DNA of 8,437 bases from Desulfobulbaceae bacterium (GTDB lineage: Bacteria; Desulfobacterota; Desulfobulbia; Desulfobulbales; Desulfobulbaceae), in contig JALVAI010000235.1 in the NCBI GenBank assembly GCA_027011235.1, positions 1 to 8,437 on the forward strand, written 5' to 3'. Below are positions 6,063 through 8,437 of the stretch, in pieces. Numbering within the stretch: position 1 is the first letter of the stretch; each line of letters begins with the position of its first letter. The notes under the pieces were generated by a model. The model made no database searches. It was not told where the DNA came from and saw only the letters and a program-made list of their open reading frames with translations. The translations under genes were made by a program, and so were the position numbers.

Positions 6063-7232
6063 TCAATTTTTATTCTCCAGGCAAACCGGAAGCACAAGGG
6101 AAAATATTGTTCCACCATCCGGATTGCTACGTGCCCTGATTGTCCCATGATGATCCTGGACAATCTGCCTGCAGATGGAAAGCCCCATGGCCGTACCATG
6201 GCAATCACCTCTGGTCATGCTGTTGTGGAGCAACTTGTCAAAAACCTGATTGATTTCTTCTTCCGGAATATCAACGCCCTGGCCAATGATGGATATTTCC
6301 ACCCGGTTGTCTTTCATTCTGTTTGCCGGCTGTTTTTTTGTTTCTATCCGGATCGTGTCATCTGGGCCGGAGGATTGAATACTGTTGACGACAAGGGTGC
6401 GTATAACCCGGCTAAGCCATAATCGGTCAAACAGGACCGGAAGCGGATGCCTGGGCGTGCTTGTCACCAGGGTCATCTGTTTTTCCTCGGCGAGATGTGC
6501 CAGTTCGTCAGCAACGGTTTCCACCTCTGCAACAATATCACGCACCTGCAGATCATATTCAACTCTGCCGGCCTCGAGTTTGGCCAGTTCAAGAGAATCG
6601 TTGAGCAGATTGAGTAACCGTTTGCCGCTGCCTTCTATTTCATGAAAATATTCTTCCAGTTTTTCCCTCGGCGCCTTGTTGATCCGTTTCAGACCAAAAC
6701 GGGCATAACTGAGGATGCCATGCATGGGTGTACGTAGTTCATGGGAAATATTAGCAAAAAATTCTGATTTTGCCTGAGTGGCGACCTCGGCGGAAATCTT
6801 GGCACGCTCAAGTTCTCTCGCTCTTTTTTTGAGTTCATTGATAGTATGATGCTGTTTGAGCTGATATTGTATTTTGCACTTGAGGCAATGCCATTGAACC
6901 GGTATGGCAAGATAGTCATCGGCTCCGGCAGCATAGGCCCTGGCAACAAGGGACTCTGTATTTTTTTTAATGAGTAACATCACCGGGATGTTTTGCATGG
7001 TGCTGTGTGCCTTGAGTTGGCTGCAGATGGTAAATCCGTCAACGGGCTCCATTTCCGCAGCCATCAGAATTAGATCAGGTTGTATTTCTTGCGCCATTGC
7101 GATTACATCTGACCGGTCCTCGCTTGCAATGATGACATGACCATGCCGTTTAAGACAGGGTTCTAAACAGCGGAGCTGTTCCGGCGGAATACCTGTGATA
7201 AAAAACGTGCCTCCGGTGATTTTTTCGGTCAT
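6063..7232 (-). CDS. Degenerate receiver-histidine kinase (probable pseudokinase)
   Basis: A 389-residue soluble protein with the same layout as the kinase at 2673-3845. Its N-terminal receiver (1-120) has lost the functional residues: the acidic pair is T13-G14, the phosphoacceptor is A58, the switch Thr is I88 and the Lys is I110. The HisKA domain is intact (SHELRTP, His 164). In the HATPase domain the first N-box Asn is T279 (N283 kept), the G1 motif DxGxG is GQGVD (G317, D321), and the GTGLGL loop is GTAMGL. The loss of the G1 Asp, which holds the adenine base, makes ATP use doubtful. It may act as a scaffold, a phosphatase, or a heterodimer partner phosphorylated by its paralogue. It is the first gene after the sigma-54 promoter. 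The ATG at 7232 lacks a clear ribosome binding site. The frame is undamaged, so it is kept under selection rather than a pseudogene. Confidence 0.9.
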   Translation of the reverse strand: MTEKITGGTFFITGIPPEQLRCLEPCLKRHGHVIIASEDRSDVIAMAQEIQPDLILMAAEMEPVDGFTICSQLKAHSTMQNIPVMLLIKKNTESLVARAYAAGADDYLAIPVQWHCLKCKIQYQLKQHHTINELKKRARELERAKISAEVATQAKSEFFANISHELRTPMHGILSYARFGLKRINKAPREKLEEYFHEIEGSGKRLLNLLNDSLELAKLEAGRVEYDLQVRDIVAEVETVADELAHLAEEKQMTLVTSTPRHPLPVLFDRLWLSRVIRTLVVNSIQSSGPDDTIRIETKKQPANRMKDNRVEISIIGQGVDIPEEEINQVFDKLLHNSMTRGDCHGTAMGLSICRQIVQDHHGTIRARSNPDGGTIFSLVLPVCLENKN

Positions 7233-7302
7233 TTTTTTCTTGTTGTTGTTCTGTGTTGATTTTTTCAGCAGTGATTGCCTGTGGTTGTTTCATCTTCACC
7301 AA

Positions 7303-7318
7303 AGCAGATAATGTGCCG
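7303..7318 (-). promoter_or_regulatory. Sigma-54 (-24/-12) promoter
   Basis: The minus strand reads CGGCACATTATCTGCT against the consensus TGGCAC-N5-TTGCW. The invariant GG (7317-7316) and GC (7305-7304) are exactly 10 nt apart, and only the T before GG and the first T of TTGC differ. Transcription would start near 7292, giving a leader of about 60 nt before the kinase ATG at 7232. A sigma-54 activator gene and a paired palindrome lie just upstream, which supports the call. Confidence 0.72.
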
Positions 7319-7426
7319 GATGAATATTTTTACTGAGTTTTTTTTAATCGCCTGGAAATTCAATATGTTCCATCCGATTATGGCAGAAGAAAATATTGAA
7401 CGAAAAAAGAACAGAAGGGCAGAGTT

Positions 7427-7461
7427 CGAGAATATTCTCATGTTATGTGAGAATATTCTCA
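7427..7461. promoter_or_regulatory. Paired palindromes, probable upstream activating sequence
   Basis: GAGAATATTCTC, a perfect 12-bp palindrome, occurs at 7428-7439 and 7449-7460; the second extends to 14 bp as TGAGAATATTCTCA. The centres are 21 bp apart, two helical turns, so both sites face the same side of DNA. They lie about 140 and 160 bp before the predicted start of transcription, a usual distance for sigma-54 enhancer sites. The likely binder is the Fis-type HTH of the adjacent activator, which is an inference. The pair can also fold as a 13-bp stem with a 7-nt loop, but no T-run follows. Confidence 0.7.
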
Positions 7462-7535
7462 AAACGCGGCTGATCAAATTATGTCTGCCGGTGAGGGAGA
7501 GATGTTTGTCTGCTCAGGAGAAGAGAGCGGATCTT

Positions 7536-8437
7536 TCAGTTGTTGGCGACCGGTATCTTCGGGACAGCGGTAATCTTGAGTTTTTTCATCCGGTAACGCA
7601 GCTTGTGTGGAGCCATGTTGAGGATGCGGGCCGCCCTGGTAATATTGCCGTTTGTCTGCGCCAGGGCCTGTTCGATGATCAGTTTTGTAGAATTTTCATA
7701 GTCCAGGGTATTGGGGGCAGGAGCAGTGGCTTGGGGCTGTGTTGGTACTCCGGTCCGGGCAAAGGGGAGATGGTGGGGAAGAATTTCACCCCCGTTTTCA
7801 AGCAGGCTGATTCGTTCCATGATATTGCGCAACTCTCGCACATTGCCCGGCCAGTCATAAGAGAGAAGCAGGTTTTTCGCCTCCGGGGAAACCGTGGTGA
7901 ACCGTTTGCCGGTTTTTTTGTTGAACAGGGTGATAAACTGTTCAAAAATGGGGATGATGTCTTCGGGACGCTCCCGAAGGGGTGGCAGGGCAATGGAGAT
8001 GACATTGAGCCGGTAAAACAGGTCCTGCCGAAAGGTTCCGGCGGCCACGGCCTGTTCAAGGTCCAGGTTGGTGGCGGCAATGATTCTGGCGGTCACCTGG
8101 ATTTTTTTATTGCCGCCGACCCTGTAAAAGCAACGGTCTTCAAGAACGCTGAGAAGTTTTGTCTGGGCTGCAGGCGGCATGACGCCGATTTCGTCAAGAA
8201 ACAGGGTGCCACCGGCCGCTTCTTCAAAGCGTCCCATTCTGCCACCCGCCCTGGCGCCGGTAAAGGCCCCCCTGCCGTAACCGAACAGCTCGCTTTCCAC
8301 CAATTCCGCGGCAATGGCACCACAGTTGACGGTGATAAAGGGTCCGTCTGCCGCCGGAGAGGCGAAGTGGATTTGCCTTGCCAGCACTCCTTTCCCGGAA
8401 CCGGTCTCCCCGGTAATGAGAACCGGAGTGTCAATGC
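7536..8437 (-). CDS. Sigma-54-dependent transcriptional activator, C-terminal part
   Basis: The last 299 codons are visible; the frame is open at the window edge. The AAA+ domain begins just before Walker A GETGSGKG (8411-8388), followed by the sigma-54 contact loop GAFTGA (8270-8253), Walker B GTLFLDEIG (8210-8184), RIIAATN, and FRQDLFYRLNV with the arginine-finger segment PLRERPEDI. After a Pro/Ala-rich linker, a Fis-type helix-turn-helix (7652-7572, NGNITRAARILNMAPHKLRY) ends the protein. Such proteins bind enhancer sites as oligomers and use ATP to open sigma-54 promoters. The N-terminal sensor, whether receiver, PAS or GAF, is outside the window, so the signal is unknown. The gene ends just before a paired palindrome and a -24/-12 promoter, suggesting that it controls the kinase and HD-GYP genes downstream. 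Confidence 0.95.
   Translation of the reverse strand, partial: IDTPVLITGETGSGKGVLARQIHFASPAADGPFITVNCGAIAAELVESELFGYGRGAFTGARAGGRMGRFEEAAGGTLFLDEIGVMPPAAQTKLLSVLEDRCFYRVGGNKKIQVTARIIAATNLDLEQAVAAGTFRQDLFYRLNVISIALPPLRERPEDIIPIFEQFITLFNKKTGKRFTTVSPEAKNLLLSYDWPGNVRELRNIMERISLLENGGEILPHHLPFARTGVPTQPQATAPAPNTLDYENSTKLIIEQALAQTNGNITRAARILNMAPHKLRYRMKKLKITAVPKIPVANN

Larger units (their letters stand above)
7233..7535. other. Intergenic control region without a convincing gene
   Basis: This 303-bp gap lies between the sigma-54 regulator gene and the first kinase gene. It holds the paired palindromes and the -24/-12 promoter listed separately, with an AT-rich stretch (7320-7400, including a run of T at 7338-7346) between them that could bend or bind IHF. 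I saw no exact IHF site. The part from 7233 to about 7292 would be the untranslated leader. Confidence 0.7.

Noticed and set aside
7427..7461. Reading the paired palindromes as an intrinsic terminator of the activator gene
   Set aside because: The stem is AT-rich and no T-run follows on the minus strand; spacing and position fit an enhancer better.
7265..7477. A 70-codon minus-strand open frame in the gap before the first kinase gene
   Set aside because: Its sequence is low in information (Phe/Ile/Ser-rich from AT-rich DNA), it spans the promoter and palindromes, and it matches no family I recognise.

Overview
The window looks like part of a chromosome of a Desulfobacterota-type (deltaproteobacterial) Gram-negative bacterium. 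This is an inference from three things: a YfiR-like periplasmic protein beside a TonB-dependent outer-membrane receptor, several stand-alone and hybrid two-component proteins, and a sigma-54 enhancer-binding protein with what looks like its own enhancer and -24/-12 promoter. Base composition is moderate. No marker gene is present, so the taxon is not certain. Every convincing gene lies on the minus strand and is read from high to low coordinates.

Layout in reading order. (1) 8437-7536: the AAA+ and Fis-HTH part of a sigma-54-dependent regulator, whose N-terminal sensor lies outside the window. (2) 7535-7233: a regulatory gap with two perfect 12-bp palindromes 21 bp apart (7428-7439, 7449-7460) and, about 150 bp downstream, a well-spaced sigma-54 promoter (7318-7303). 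(3) 7232-6063: a receiver-histidine kinase whose receiver has lost its key residues and whose ATP-binding domain is damaged. (4) 6062-5884: a repeat-rich gap with a GTAGGGGCG inverted-repeat element, hairpins, two GCACGTGC palindromes and a third near-copy of the 12-bp palindrome. (5) 5820-4720: an intact receiver-HD-GYP protein, predicted to degrade c-di-GMP. (6) 4638-4297: remains of a bacteriohemerythrin gene, interrupted by a 160-bp MITE-like element with terminal inverted repeats and an 8-bp direct duplication. (7) 4296-3910: a single-domain response regulator. (8) 3845-2673: an intact receiver-histidine kinase, a close paralogue of the degenerate one. (9) 2638-671: a TonB-dependent receptor. 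(10) 609-40: a YfiR/DUF4154 periplasmic protein. (11) 43-1: the first 14 codons of a gene overlapping yfiR by ATGA, whose start resembles membrane sensors of the YfiN/CHASE8 type.

Taken together this looks like one signalling locus. The sigma-54 regulator may switch on the leftward genes. The kinases and receivers would feed an HD-GYP phosphodiesterase. The TonB receptor, YfiR and membrane-sensor genes at the far end would carry an envelope signal to a cytoplasmic output, possibly c-di-GMP. The most notable points are the intact/degenerate kinase pair with nearly the same dimerisation domain, the complete-looking sigma-54 control region, and the MITE lodged in a hemerythrin remnant. How the parts interact is inference; the domains and motifs are visible in the sequence.
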